A DNA stretch of 64,000 bases from the NCBI RefSeq assembly GCF_000341285.1, contig NW_005178435.1, positions 85,691-149,690 of the forward strand, in the 5' to 3' direction. Positions 12,213-21,775 of the stretch are shown here, piece by piece. The DNA is from Galdieria sulphuraria. Taxonomy: Eukaryota; Rhodophyta; Bangiophyceae; Galdieriales; Galdieriaceae. Numbering within the stretch: position 1 is the first letter of the stretch; the number at the start of each line of letters is the position of its first letter. Below the pieces are notes generated by a model. That model did not search any database and was not told the origin of the DNA. It saw only the letters and a list, made by a program, of their open reading frames with translations. A program made the position numbers and the translations under genes.

Positions 12213-13634
12213 CTACTCAAACTTCCAAGGCAGGATTTTTGTCCATAATGGTTCTGAAATTGCTGATTTATTCTGCCTGGAATGCTTCTTGTTTTCAAAA
12301 GAAAGCCATTCCACACTCTCCAATGCTAACGCAAGTGAAAGTTTGGTCCGAATCAACTCCGAGAGCAAATTTCCCGATTCCTCGCGCTGTAACAAAAGCT
12401 GCTTTCGTAAATAATGTATTTGGGTGTCTCTATGATCGCTAGCTTTCCACTCCAAGGACGCCAACTCATCTTGTGAGGGTATTCTGTCTCTTGCGGTTGA
12501 TGCTTGAGACGCACTAGGTTCACTAGCAAACTTGTCAAGTTTGCCATTCGACGCGAAACTAGGAAGAGTCATTGTCTCTTTTAATTTGTAAACTTCGCCA
12601 AATAAGGACCTCACTTGAGACTTGTAGTGCTCTTCCAACTTCCTAAACTGTTCTAGTAACTCCTTATTGGTCTCAACTATTCTCTGCTTGTCTCGAGACG
12701 ATTCTGAGCCGTTTCCGTCCTTCGGGAAAGTATCGCGAAAGCCTTGTAACTCTGCTCGCAATTTACAAATCTCTGCTTTTTGCATACCTTCAATTAAATA
12801 GTTATGTTCCATTTCGCTTCTAATTTCGACAAGATATTTTAGCAGCAGTGAGTTTTCCTCCGTCAACTTCTGTAAAACTCCTTCTCTCACTGCTTTAGAA
12901 TCGTCAAACGACTGATTTCTTTCACCAAACAGTAAAACACCTTTTGATTGTCTCGGTTTCCTTATATCTTCAGTGCCTAGCGAATATTTCCTTTCACTTG
13001 CAAGGAACTTGCATTCTTTGAGGTTACTATTCTTGTCAGGTGAACCAGGAGCATCGGTGGGATTCAATGACAATTTCCTAGGCTCTATTCTCCTAACTTC
13101 ATTTCCGAATATCCTTCCACTGACTACCTTTTCAAACGCTTTAACGATAGAATCTTTCGAGTCGTTCTCCCAGTCTGACTTGGAGACTTTCCATGAAATA
13201 GTCATGAACAACTTCGAACCATCTGACAGTTGAAAGACAGCTTCTTCGTGACTAGGTGAAACTCTTATGAACCTTGACAAGTCAAGGTGCATTTTACCTT
13301 GTGTTTTGGGTTCAACTCCTGCCTTTCCAACTCTCCTCAGAAAAAACTTGGCGTACTTCGGAAGAAAATCTCCTTCAACTTTGTTCATGTACAAAGTCAC
13401 TGGTAAAACAAGCAACTCTCTGAAAGCTACAACACCACTTGAACGATAGGCAAGTTGCACAGAACGACATTCGGTAGAAGAACATAAGCGCTCTCCTCTT
13501 TGAACACTAAAAATGAAATCAACTCCAAGAGGAACATTTTCTATTCTATCTATGTAAAACGAAAACTCAAACTGAGTGGACACTTTGCCCAAGTGCTTCA
13601 AGGCACGAAGAGCTTTCGTTTTTTCAATAGCCAT
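12213..13634 (-). CDS. NT-C2 domain and coiled-coil protein (EEIG1/EHBP1 N-terminal type)
   Basis: Intronless, 473 aa from ATG 13634 (MAIEKTKAL). The frame is open further upstream, but only from a GTG. Residues about 15-165 match the NT-C2 fold seen in EEIG1/EHBP1 and plant PMI1-type proteins: F-E-F-S-F-Y-I-D, an RG-rich turn, F-R-E-L, the TLYMNKVEGDF strand and L-D-L-S-R-F. The remainder (about 230-470) is charged and heptad-like, predicting coiled coil. Relatives tether membranes or organelles to the cytoskeleton; that role here is inferred from family only. Confidence 0.75.
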   Translation of the reverse strand: MAIEKTKALRALKHLGKVSTQFEFSFYIDRIENVPLGVDFIFSVQRGERLCSSTECRSVQLAYRSSGVVAFRELLVLPVTLYMNKVEGDFLPKYAKFFLRRVGKAGVEPKTQGKMHLDLSRFIRVSPSHEEAVFQLSDGSKLFMTISWKVSKSDWENDSKDSIVKAFEKVVSGRIFGNEVRRIEPRKLSLNPTDAPGSPDKNSNLKECKFLASERKYSLGTEDIRKPRQSKGVLLFGERNQSFDDSKAVREGVLQKLTEENSLLLKYLVEIRSEMEHNYLIEGMQKAEICKLRAELQGFRDTFPKDGNGSESSRDKQRIVETNKELLEQFRKLEEHYKSQVRSLFGEVYKLKETMTLPSFASNGKLDKFASEPSASQASTARDRIPSQDELASLEWKASDHRDTQIHYLRKQLLLQREESGNLLSELIRTKLSLALALESVEWLSFENKKHSRQNKSAISEPLWTKILPWKFE

Positions 13635-13894
13635 CCATGAAACTGTGTCGCTTATGATGGCGCCATTACCGCACACGTCATTACTGCATTAGTGGTAGAA
13701 TGCTACTTCAGTACAAGATACATGGAATCGCAGCTATCTAGCAGCAGTCAAAAGTCAATTTAAAATTATATTTCGACAATACTTTGTTTTTCACTATGTT
13801 TCAGTAACTATTCGGTTCTGTATCATTCGTGCACTTCCTTAAACAGCACAACAATTTTATAAGTATAAAGTCTAAAAAAATTACAATATTGAAG

Positions 13895-13906
13895 TGGCCT
13901 AATGGG
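13895..13906 (+). promoter_or_regulatory. A-box-like RNA polymerase III element upstream of the tRNA
   Basis: TGGCCTAATGGG matches the eukaryotic A-box consensus (TRGYNNARNNGG) and lies 24 bases before the mature tRNA 5' end, outside the gene where an A box is normally found. The tRNA's own A box is split by an insertion. Confidence 0.5.
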
Positions 13907-13918
13907 TTAAACCTATAC

Positions 13919-14031
13919 GGGACTGTGGTCTACATGGTTCGAAAATTACCATGACTCAGAGGTATGATTCTCGCTTAGGGTGCGAGAGGTCCCGGGTTAA
14001 TTAGCTTCCCGCTCGATTCCCGGCAGTCCCC
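13919..14031 (+). tRNA. trnP-AGG: tRNA-Pro (AGG) with two ectopic introns
   Basis: GGGACTG (13919-13925) pairs perfectly with CAGTCCC (14024-14030); the discriminator base is C14031. The anticodon arm is CTCGC-TTAGGGT-GCGAG, with anticodon AGG at 13977-13979. A 26-base insertion (13933-13958, a CATGGT/ACCATG hairpin plus ACTCA) interrupts the D loop, and a 15-base insertion (13999-14013) interrupts the T loop. Removing both leaves a 72-base tRNA with D loop TAGAGGTAT, T arm CCGGG-TTCGATT-CCCGG and standard eukaryotic tRNA-Pro identity. Intron limits could shift by a base or two. There is no intron at the usual position 37/38. CCA is not encoded. Confidence 0.88.
13936..13946 (+). promoter_or_regulatory. 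B-box core inside tRNA intron 1
   Basis: GGTTCGAAAAT carries the invariant GGTTCGA of the pol III B box and lies in the loop/stem of the D-loop intron, 41 bases from the start of the leader A box. The tRNA's own B box (GGTT/CGATTCC) is split by intron 2. Confidence 0.4.
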
Positions 14032-14039
14032 TATAGTTG

Positions 14040-14046
14040 TTTTTTT
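14040..14046 (+). terminator. RNA polymerase III T-tract terminator
   Basis: A run of seven T begins 9 bases after the mature tRNA 3' end, as expected for pol III termination. Confidence 0.75.
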
Positions 14047-14058
14047 ATTCTTCAAACT

Positions 14059-15345
14059 ATGTATTCCAATATTTGTCTGTTTTGCCCTTCTGCAAATGTT
14101 GTTTTTGGAGCCAACTCGCTGTTTGGTAGATACAAGTCGTCGAGAAAACGCGAGCATCGTAACTTGAAAGATTCCCGTACTTTGACTTGTTGCAGTAGTG
14201 TACAATATCATCAACGAATACACTGTCAACTATTGTCGGTGAAGAGTTGGTTGGATAGAAACCCAAGTTTTATAGATTCACTGGAAAGTGGAACGTGGAT
14301 CAAGCTAATCTGTGGGGCAAGCTACCAAGACCTACCTTTAATAAGAAATCTCAGTTTCTTATTTACCTTAGCTGGAGTGGATTGCATAGATTGTGCAGCT
14401 GATGGTGCTGTAATTCATTCAGTAAAACAGGGAGTGACTGATGCCTTGTCTTATGCTAACCGCCTTTGTATATCTCTACGAAGACCTTTGATAATGATCA
14501 GTGTCAATGATGACGAAGACCCTCATTTTAGAAAAGCTTCGTTTGATACATCTAGTTGTCCTCCCAATTGTTCGAAACCTTGCGAGAGAGTATGTCCTGC
14601 ATCTGCAATCATGTTGCAAAGTGACGAAGCAGGGTTTCTCGTTCCATTCCATCAAGGTGTTATTCAAAACAAATGTTATGGCTGTGGTAGATGTGTTCCA
14701 GTTTGTCCGGTTCAGAATATTGAGACCACCTCGTTAACGAGTTGTCATTTTTCAGTTGTAGATAACTTATTAAAGTCCGAGCCAATCGATGCAATAGAAA
14801 TTCATTCTCGTGCAGAGTCCATACAACATTTTCAACGACTGTGGGACAGTATTGAGCCTATTGTTCAAACCTCTCTATCGCTTGTATCTATCAGTTTTCC
14901 AGATGGTGGCAAACACTTGGAAGAGTTTCTTCGTAGTGTTGACCGAATGATTGTTAAAGAGCGTGCGAAATATCAAATAATTTGGCAGACAGATGGAAGA
15001 CCGATGAGTGGAGATATTGGTAGAGGTACTACATTGGCAACTGTGAAGCTTGCAAAGAAAGTTTTGCATTTTGGTTTGAGAGGCTACATCCAATGTGCTG
15101 GTGGAGCCAATAACTATACTGTTTCCGTTTTAGATGAACTGAACTTGAGAGCTAGAGCAGGACCATACCACAAGCACAGTGCCGTGTCCGGGGTTGCTTT
15201 TGGGAGTTTTGTAAGAAGAAAACTGATTGAGATGTTTCAAGGAACCTCGCTCGACTACTCAGGCAATGTGGAAAATTTTCCTTGTTTTGAACAAATATGG
15301 GACTTCGTGTTCAACCTGGTAAAGTCGATAAAGGAACGCCATTGA
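14059..15345 (+). CDS. LdpA-like bis-[4Fe-4S] protein, probably plastid
   Basis: Intronless, 428 aa. It contains the LdpA block LAGVDCIDCAADGAVI, followed by two ferredoxin-like cysteine sets: C-x3-C-x3-C-x3-CP near residue 168-182 and CYGCGRCVPVCP near 205-216. These are typical of two [4Fe-4S] clusters. In cyanobacteria LdpA senses redox state and feeds light information to the circadian clock. Here the N-terminal 60 residues are Ser/Arg-rich and lack acidic residues at the start, resembling a transit peptide, so import into the plastid is likely. The ATG lies only 13 bases after the pol III terminator of the tRNA gene. Function in algae is not established. Confidence 0.82.
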   Translation: MYSNICLFCPSANVVFGANSLFGRYKSSRKREHRNLKDSRTLTCCSSVQYHQRIHCQLLSVKSWLDRNPSFIDSLESGTWIKLICGASYQDLPLIRNLSFLFTLAGVDCIDCAADGAVIHSVKQGVTDALSYANRLCISLRRPLIMISVNDDEDPHFRKASFDTSSCPPNCSKPCERVCPASAIMLQSDEAGFLVPFHQGVIQNKCYGCGRCVPVCPVQNIETTSLTSCHFSVVDNLLKSEPIDAIEIHSRAESIQHFQRLWDSIEPIVQTSLSLVSISFPDGGKHLEEFLRSVDRMIVKERAKYQIIWQTDGRPMSGDIGRGTTLATVKLAKKVLHFGLRGYIQCAGGANNYTVSVLDELNLRARAGPYHKHSAVSGVAFGSFVRRKLIEMFQGTSLDYSGNVENFPCFEQIWDFVFNLVKSIKERH

Positions 15346-15494
15346 TTGATTATTTCAACGCAGTTCATAGACATATTTTCATTCTTTTGAATCTATTGTA
15401 AAGCCAATCAAGTATGGAAGCTTTGGAGTCTCCAATTGATTTCTTCTAGTCTTAATCCATCCATAGAAGACCTTCTACAGAAGGTCAAATAGAC

Positions 15495-16681
15495 ATGAGA
15501 ACAAATAACGAATTTTCACATGCCAATTGGTTTGTGATTATGACTGGCGTAGATTCTATTGGGTTTCAGTTCACTACTATACACAAACTTGGTTCAACGA
15601 AACATTGGTTTCAACAAAAGCAGACGAATACAGTCAATAAAAGTGGACTTAGAAATGTTTTGTGTCTCTCAAAAGCATTAAAGGAGTTGCAGCTTCCAAG
15701 ACGCGTGCAGCTGGTAGCTTGTGATGTGGACGGTACCATCTTGAACTCCTGGAATGAAGTTCCTGCTGCGAACATAGAGGCTATTAAAAAGGTAATGAAC
15801 TCTGGCATTCCATTTGTACTTGCAACTGGGTAGGCTATTGTTTTTTGTTCCACAGAGAAAAGATATGAAAGTAGCTAACAAAGGAAGGCTCGAAAAGGAG
15901 CTTTAAACTCAGTTCTGGAGATTAAATCGGACTTATCGAGGCATGGAATGGGTGTATTTTTACAAGGTTTATTTGTGACTTCTAAAGATGGTAAAATCTG
16001 TCATGAGATGGTTTTAGATACCGAGGTTGCTTTGAAGGTTTGTGAACTGGGAAGAGAACTTGGTATATCCCTCGTTGGTTATGAAAGAGACCGTATTGTT
16101 TGTGAAACGAGAAATGAAGAAACTGATAAGGTCATACCCTATCATGAGCCAACCCCAGAGTCTATTGGTCCTTGGAAGGAAGCTTTATTCAACCAAAAGA
16201 CTAAACTAAACAAGATGATGTTTATGGCGCCTCCTTTGCAGATTGACCAAGTTAGACCCTATATAGCGAAAGTGCTTGGAAAATGCTGTCATATCACCCA
16301 AGCAGTTCCTGGTATGTTAGAAGTACTTCCATTCGGTGCTAGCAAGGGAGAAGGCCTTAGGCGTCTTTTATTGTCCCTCAATATTGATCCATCGGAAGTA
16401 GTTGCCATTGGTGATGGAGAAAACGACGTTGAAATGTTTCAGTATGTGAAGCAACGTTTTCTTGTTTGAATTTGTAGATTAAACTTGTTTCCAGTTATGT
16501 AGTTCATAGCGTTGCAGTGGCAAACGCTTCACCTGCAGTCAAGGCTGCTGCTAAACACGTTACCAAGAGAACGAATAACAACGCCGCAGTAGCAGAAGCA
16601 TTAGAAACTTTGATTCTAAACAATCCTTATTTAAACTCTGAACAGGGAAGAAAGACCCAGACTGTCAAGTCAACAAGTTGA
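15495..16681 (+). CDS. HAD-superfamily (Cof-type) phosphatase
   Basis: Exons 15495-15829, 15884-16441 and 16495-16681, giving 359 aa. HAD motif I is DVDGTIL and the substrate Thr/Ser region is LATG|KARKG across the first intron. The conserved Lys region sits near GASKGEGL and motif IV is GDGENDVEM. The Cof subfamily acts on sugar phosphates, nucleotides or FMN; the substrate here is unknown. The 70 residues before the domain may be an organelle presequence, as they have few acidic residues and many Thr, Lys and Gln. Introns are 54 and 53 nt. Confidence 0.85.
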
Positions 16682-16856
16682 GGCTTGTCATATGCTTGTG
16701 TTTTTTTCTTTTGAAAGAGTATGTACGATGTTCATTGGTGAATAATTTAATATAATAAAGAATCATAAATAGAAGACTTAAAGACTGTTTCAAATAACTT
16801 GAAATCCTCATTTTAAAAATGGAATGGGGTTGTATTTCCTATTTAAGAAGGAAAAA

Positions 16857-17883
16857 TCAGTGAAGTTTAAGCAGTTCAGCCTTATGCTCGTTCGCCCAGC
16901 TTGCTAAACTGTGACACTGGGGATACAATTCTCTGGCAGTATTCATATCAAACTGCTGTATGTGATTTTTGTCGAACATAATTTGATAGGCGGCAAACAT
17001 ATCTGCAAGATCACTTGCACCTGGAAAAGGCAATCGCTGTAATAAACAAAGTATTCTCAGCAACTATTCCAAAGAAAAACCTAAACCAACCTTATATTCT
17101 TCTACAGAAACGGAACGATAAACAACTTTCTTTCCAAAAACTTCTGAAAGAACTTCAGCAATTTTATGAAAATCCATACACAAATGAACCACGTCCAACC
17201 TCCTTCTCAAGTAGTCCTGTGGAGATTTCAAAATAGATGCAATAACTCCTCCAAAATCCTGCATACAAGTCAAAAAAATATTTGAAGAATCCATAGGAAG
17301 AACAATTTCAAAAGAGCCTGGTACTTGTGAACTCGGCTGCAACCAATAAAACAAGTTTTCAAAATAAGCATACGGGTGAGTCACAATAAAGGGATGACCT
17401 TTCTTCTCAATATATTCCTCAATTGCAGCCTTGCTTTCAAAATGGCTTACACGAATCTTATTGCCAGTTAACCTGAAAGCAGAAGGCAAACCACTAAATA
17501 TTGGAAAGGGCACTCCTGCCTCAACAATAGCGTCTACTAAATTCTTACCACATTGAACTTCCATTTTTTCGGCACCCTCAGGTCTACTTAATAAAGACCA
17601 GTAGTCTGTTACACCAAACACTGCATAGGCATCCTTCAGTAACGGAATCAAAGTTTGCCGTGGCTGTAAAAGATCTCCTTTTACGACCTCCACTCCCTTT
17701 TTCGCCAAGTTCTGTGCCTTCTCACTATAAACATCTCTCGTAACTGCTCTGATCTTATAACTTCCACTTGCTAATAAGTGACTGACGACACTACCGCCTT
17801 GAACCGAACTGAGTAAAATACTCTAAAACAGAGAGAGACATACCTTGGCGTCCAGTAGCACCAAAAACCACAACTTGCTGCAT
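16857..17883 (-). CDS. NmrA-like NAD(P)-binding protein
   Basis: Exons 17883-17844, 17797-17091 and 17036-16857 give 308 aa, the usual size. The N terminus has the dinucleotide-binding GATGRQGG motif, split by the first intron. The middle (DAYAVFGVTDYW, then SHFESKAAIEEYI) and the FENLFYW segment are typical of the NmrA/HSCARG branch of atypical short-chain dehydrogenases, which bind NADP but often act as redox sensors instead of enzymes. ATG 17883 is the only in-frame start before the motif. Confidence 0.85.
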
Positions 17884-18225
17884 CGTAGAAAAGTTGAGTA
17901 GAGTGGGCTCGTTGAACGGAGAATCTTCTTCCCAAATAAACGACGTTTCTCTAGAAAAATGAGCATGGGGGTGCTGAATTTCTAGTCGATAAGCGGCGCA
18001 ATTTTCCAACTCGAACAGAGAATTTTTAGCTTGAGGAAAACATGGCAGCTTCTTTCACTTCTGGCTTTTCTGCAACGTCAAACTTTCAAGGGAATGATTA
18101 TTTTTCAAAATCCTACCGTTTCCTGTATTCCTAAGACCTTCGAAAGAAGCCTAGGGGTTTCTTTTTGTTTTGTCACTTTTGTTGTTGAGATTTTCTTTAT
18201 TTTGTTCAATTGAAGAGTAGTTTTA

Positions 18226-20871
18226 ATGGGTCAGACGGTAGGACGGGACCTTTTTACTAGGAGTTCCTCTAGTGTAGACCTCAAGAACGCGGAGAACCGT
18301 AAATTGGACGAGAACGAGTTGGACCAGGCTGCTAGAAGGGTCTTTGAGTGGCTGGACCAGAAGAAAAAAGGGTCTTTGACTCTTCGAGAAGTACGAAACA
18401 CTGTTCCAGGGTTATATCTTCCACACTCGTTGCCAGCCTTATATTACTTTGACGAAGAAATGGATGGTTCCTTTGACTTTGGCGAGATAGTAAAACTTTT
18501 ACGTTATTGCAAAAAACAGAAGAAGAGAGTGAAGAAAGAACTTCGAAAAGATCCCGAGAAAGTATCCGTTTTACGAAAGGCCATAGACGAAGGCAAGTTA
18601 TCGGGTGAAAATGCACTCTGTGCGAGTGAAGTGCGAAAAATTACGAGCTGTAACAAATATCGTTGTGTTTACAAGACACGTAAAAATTTGCAGGGGAATT
18701 CCGATAAGGAGGTACTTGAAGTGCCAGATATTCCACCGCGATCTGATTCTATTTCGCCATCCAGCGATAAAACGTTAAGACGCAGTGATTCACTTGTCTC
18801 AGAAACGAACGCCGCTATAGAGGCGGCCGCTGTCGTAATGTCTTCAGAGTTGGCAGAACCGGAGGGAAGTTGCTCCAAGATGGAATTTTCAAATAGCTTG
18901 AAAGACTCGCAAAGACAGGAAGAAGAGAATAGAAGTCAAAGTGTATCTATGTTTGGCTCTCAGAGGGAGTTTTCTTTTCAATCAACCAACGATATTCTGA
19001 AGCAAGATAGTGAGAATCTTAGCCTTAGGAAAGATACTTCGACAACTGCTTCCGGACAGTTAGATAGTACTCCTTTACTAAGTTGCCTTGGCGAAGAGCT
19101 ATCTTCTGCTGCTCTTAATGCGGCAATGGCAGAAAGAATGATTCAAGACTGCATATCCAATTTGGCGAACCAACTTCATGACTCAGCACACAGGGACAAG
19201 TACATGGAATGGCTTTGGAAGTTAACCAATTGTGATAAGAAAGATGTGATATCACTGGAAGAGTTGCACCTGCTTTTGGATGCACTTGAGGAAGATGGTA
19301 TCAATATTAAAGAACTTATGTTTTGTGATTCTGGAAATCCCAAGGACCCTGTTGATAAAAGAATTATGGATGAATACAATACCGCGCATACTGGATATAT
19401 GTCGAGAGATGAATTCATGGTTTTGGCTGACTTAGTGGTTCGCGAATATCAAAACTGGCAAGTTCGCCATGTAGAAATTATTGGCGACTATGAGTTGAAT
19501 CATGTCTTAGGCTATGGTAGCCAAGGCGTCGTTAGATGTGCCACTAAAATTGAGACAGGTGAACGTTTTGCAGCAAAGTTGGTGAAGAGAGGGAAATGTA
19601 GTGATCTATCAAGACTGGACAGGGAAATACATGTCATGACAATGCTTGACCATCCAAACATTGTCCGTCTTGAAGAAGTAATAGAGTCGGATGATAATTT
19701 GTACTTGATAATGGAATTATGTGGAGGTGGGAGCTTATTCTCGAAGCGCTCATCTCGTTCTGGTTATGTTAACCCTTTGGATGAAGATACTGCTCGTTTC
19801 TATTTGCGCCAACTTTTTGAGGGTCTTGCTTACTGCCATGAAAGAGGCGTTGCACACCGCGATCTTCGTTTGGATAACCTAATGCTGGATAACGATGGAA
19901 ACTTAAAGATCACTGATTTTGGACACGCTGGAGTTTTCAAAAAGGGATGGGATCTCTTTTCAACAACTCTTGTTGGCTCACTGTATCACTTGTCTCCGGA
20001 GCAGATAAAGGGTGTTTGTTATTCCGGTGAGAAAATCGATGTCTGGAGCTCTGGAGTAGTTGTCTACTGTCTTTTGGTCGGACAGCCACCTTTTAGGGCA
20101 AATGATGTATCGGAGCTTCTGAATGACATCGTTCAGGGTAATTATGAGATGCCAAATGATCTGAGTCCAGAAGCGCAACACCTGATACAGAGCTTGTTGC
20201 AAATTGATCCGGAAAAACGTCCAACTTGTCGGGAAGTTCTCAGTATGAAATGGTTCCATATTGGTCCGGAGAGACGGCTTATTTTAAATGTGTTTGAGTT
20301 GCCTTTACCAGAAAGCTGGTGTTGTCTAAGTAGCACAGAAGTTCAAGAGAAAACAATCGCCTTATTGAAGGAATTGGATATTCATCAGCACCCGGCAGAC
20401 ATACCGTATAACCGAAGGCTTTGCAGAGGACAAGATTGGAGTTTGAAGTGTTATTATCCTCATGATGGGCTAAAGTTTTACGTGAGTCTTTTTACAAGTC
20501 CTCCAGTTTCCCCAGTATCATCTGCTGCCACTAGTGAGAACGATGAAGTTGATTCTGCAGCTTTGTTGAAGGAACTTTGTTTGGATGGCTACTCTGCAGA
20601 GGTGGAAGCAAATCGAAATACGTCGTTTAACAACACAGATAGTCCCATTTCCATGGATACAGGAGTCTACACTACTGCTGAAAGTGTTTTGAGTACTGTC
20701 AAGCCTGCGTCTTGTCATTATCGGGAGGACAATGTTCCTTCGGTTGAATACCATTTTCAGTCTGTTTTTGAACCTTTTATTGAATTCCGTCATAGAGATG
20801 GCAGTTGTCAACGTTTTTCGGAAGTCGTGCGTCAATTTGAAAAAATGGCTCTGGAAAATTGGCGGAAGTAG
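18226..20871 (+). CDS. EF-hand-flanked Ser/Thr protein kinase
   Basis: Intronless, 881 aa. It begins MGQTVGRD, so N-myristoylation at Gly2 is possible. Degenerate EF-hand pairs lie at about 30-95 and 325-400. The kinase domain spans about 414-680: LGYGSQGVV glycine loop, AAKLVKRG lysine, HRDLRLDN catalytic loop (Arg where Lys is usual), DFGHAG, and SPEQIKG in place of APE. The C-terminal 200 residues are unassigned. The architecture (calcium-binding segments before a CAMK-like catalytic core) is the reverse of plant CDPKs. The lost Lys in HRDLK could reduce activity. Confidence 0.85.
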   Translation: MGQTVGRDLFTRSSSSVDLKNAENRKLDENELDQAARRVFEWLDQKKKGSLTLREVRNTVPGLYLPHSLPALYYFDEEMDGSFDFGEIVKLLRYCKKQKKRVKKELRKDPEKVSVLRKAIDEGKLSGENALCASEVRKITSCNKYRCVYKTRKNLQGNSDKEVLEVPDIPPRSDSISPSSDKTLRRSDSLVSETNAAIEAAAVVMSSELAEPEGSCSKMEFSNSLKDSQRQEEENRSQSVSMFGSQREFSFQSTNDILKQDSENLSLRKDTSTTASGQLDSTPLLSCLGEELSSAALNAAMAERMIQDCISNLANQLHDSAHRDKYMEWLWKLTNCDKKDVISLEELHLLLDALEEDGINIKELMFCDSGNPKDPVDKRIMDEYNTAHTGYMSRDEFMVLADLVVREYQNWQVRHVEIIGDYELNHVLGYGSQGVVRCATKIETGERFAAKLVKRGKCSDLSRLDREIHVMTMLDHPNIVRLEEVIESDDNLYLIMELCGGGSLFSKRSSRSGYVNPLDEDTARFYLRQLFEGLAYCHERGVAHRDLRLDNLMLDNDGNLKITDFGHAGVFKKGWDLFSTTLVGSLYHLSPEQIKGVCYSGEKIDVWSSGVVVYCLLVGQPPFRANDVSELLNDIVQGNYEMPNDLSPEAQHLIQSLLQIDPEKRPTCREVLSMKWFHIGPERRLILNVFELPLPESWCCLSSTEVQEKTIALLKELDIHQHPADIPYNRRLCRGQDWSLKCYYPHDGLKFYVSLFTSPPVSPVSSAATSENDEVDSAALLKELCLDGYSAEVEANRNTSFNNTDSPISMDTGVYTTAESVLSTVKPASCHYREDNVPSVEYHFQSVFEPFIEFRHRDGSCQRFSEVVRQFEKMALENWRK

Positions 20872-20953
20872 TGTTTAGGAATTGGAAAGTGTTTGACTTC
20901 TTTGAGAGTAACACAATAAATTGTAGTGTTGCTATTTTTTGGAATAACTTTTC

Positions 20954-21599
20954 ATGTCAGAGAGTCGTTTACTTGAAGATAACTTGGGGTGCAGTGTTAT
21001 ATTCTTGTGAAGTGAAATAGGTACTGACTCGTCTTAGTACTCCCGTAGTCCTACATGTTTATGACCTAATCCATCCAGACGAAGTAGAACGACTGCGGAA
21101 GGTTAACAACTACTTAATACTTTTCGGACTGGGTTTCTTTCATAGTGGTGTTGAAGTGAGTATTTTGAAGCTTTTACTGGAAAAAATATTAACTTGTTGC
21201 ACTTGCTAGATATTTGGTAAAGAGTATAGCTTTGGTGCAAACAATAGTATGGAGACAGGAGTTTTCAGTGTCCCTCCAAAACAAACAGTTGGAGCTATAT
21301 ATCGTCAGAGCATTCTCATAGGTGAGACTTTGTACTCCGAACACGAAGTGGAGCACCTTATTCGTATTGTTGCAGCAGAATATCCTGGGAGTTCATATTC
21401 CTTGTTTTACAACAACTGTAATCACTTTAGTAATGACTTGTGTGAAAGGTTATGTGGAAAGTCAATTCCTAAGTGGATAAATAGACTTGCTTTTTTGGCA
21501 AGTTATATTCCCTGTATTAGGACACAAAATGAAGAGTATGATGAAGATATGGATACACCACTGATAACAAGACAAATTATTCCACCGACAGCGGTATAA
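20954..21599 (+). CDS. DeSI/PPPDE-type thiol peptidase
   Basis: Exons 20954-20988, 21038-21155 and 21210-21599, giving 180 aa. The PPPDE fold is recognised by VVLHVYDL at the start, the catalytic His in GFFHSGVE(I) and the catalytic Cys in YNNCNHFSNDLC. Members remove SUMO or ubiquitin-like modifiers. Three exons, with introns of 49 and 54 nt, join in frame only as listed. A short hydrophobic stretch follows the domain (INRLAFLASYIPCI). Confidence 0.87.
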
Positions 21600-21775
21600 A
21601 CAAGGCTTAGGAGCTTAGATTGTGTTAGTTGATGTTGCTTATAAGAACCAGGATTAAGTAGAAACGACTTACAAGATACTATCTCTTAAATATTTAAAGT
21701 ATTTCTTTTTCTTCTCTGTTTGTTTTAAAGGTATTACAAGTCGCATTGATTTCTTAATAACATGTTTCGAATGAC

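Noticed and set aside
13895-13947. A second tRNA (Arg-like D arm in the leader plus T arm in the intron)
   Set aside because: No acceptor stem or anticodon arm between them; better explained as isolated A and B boxes.
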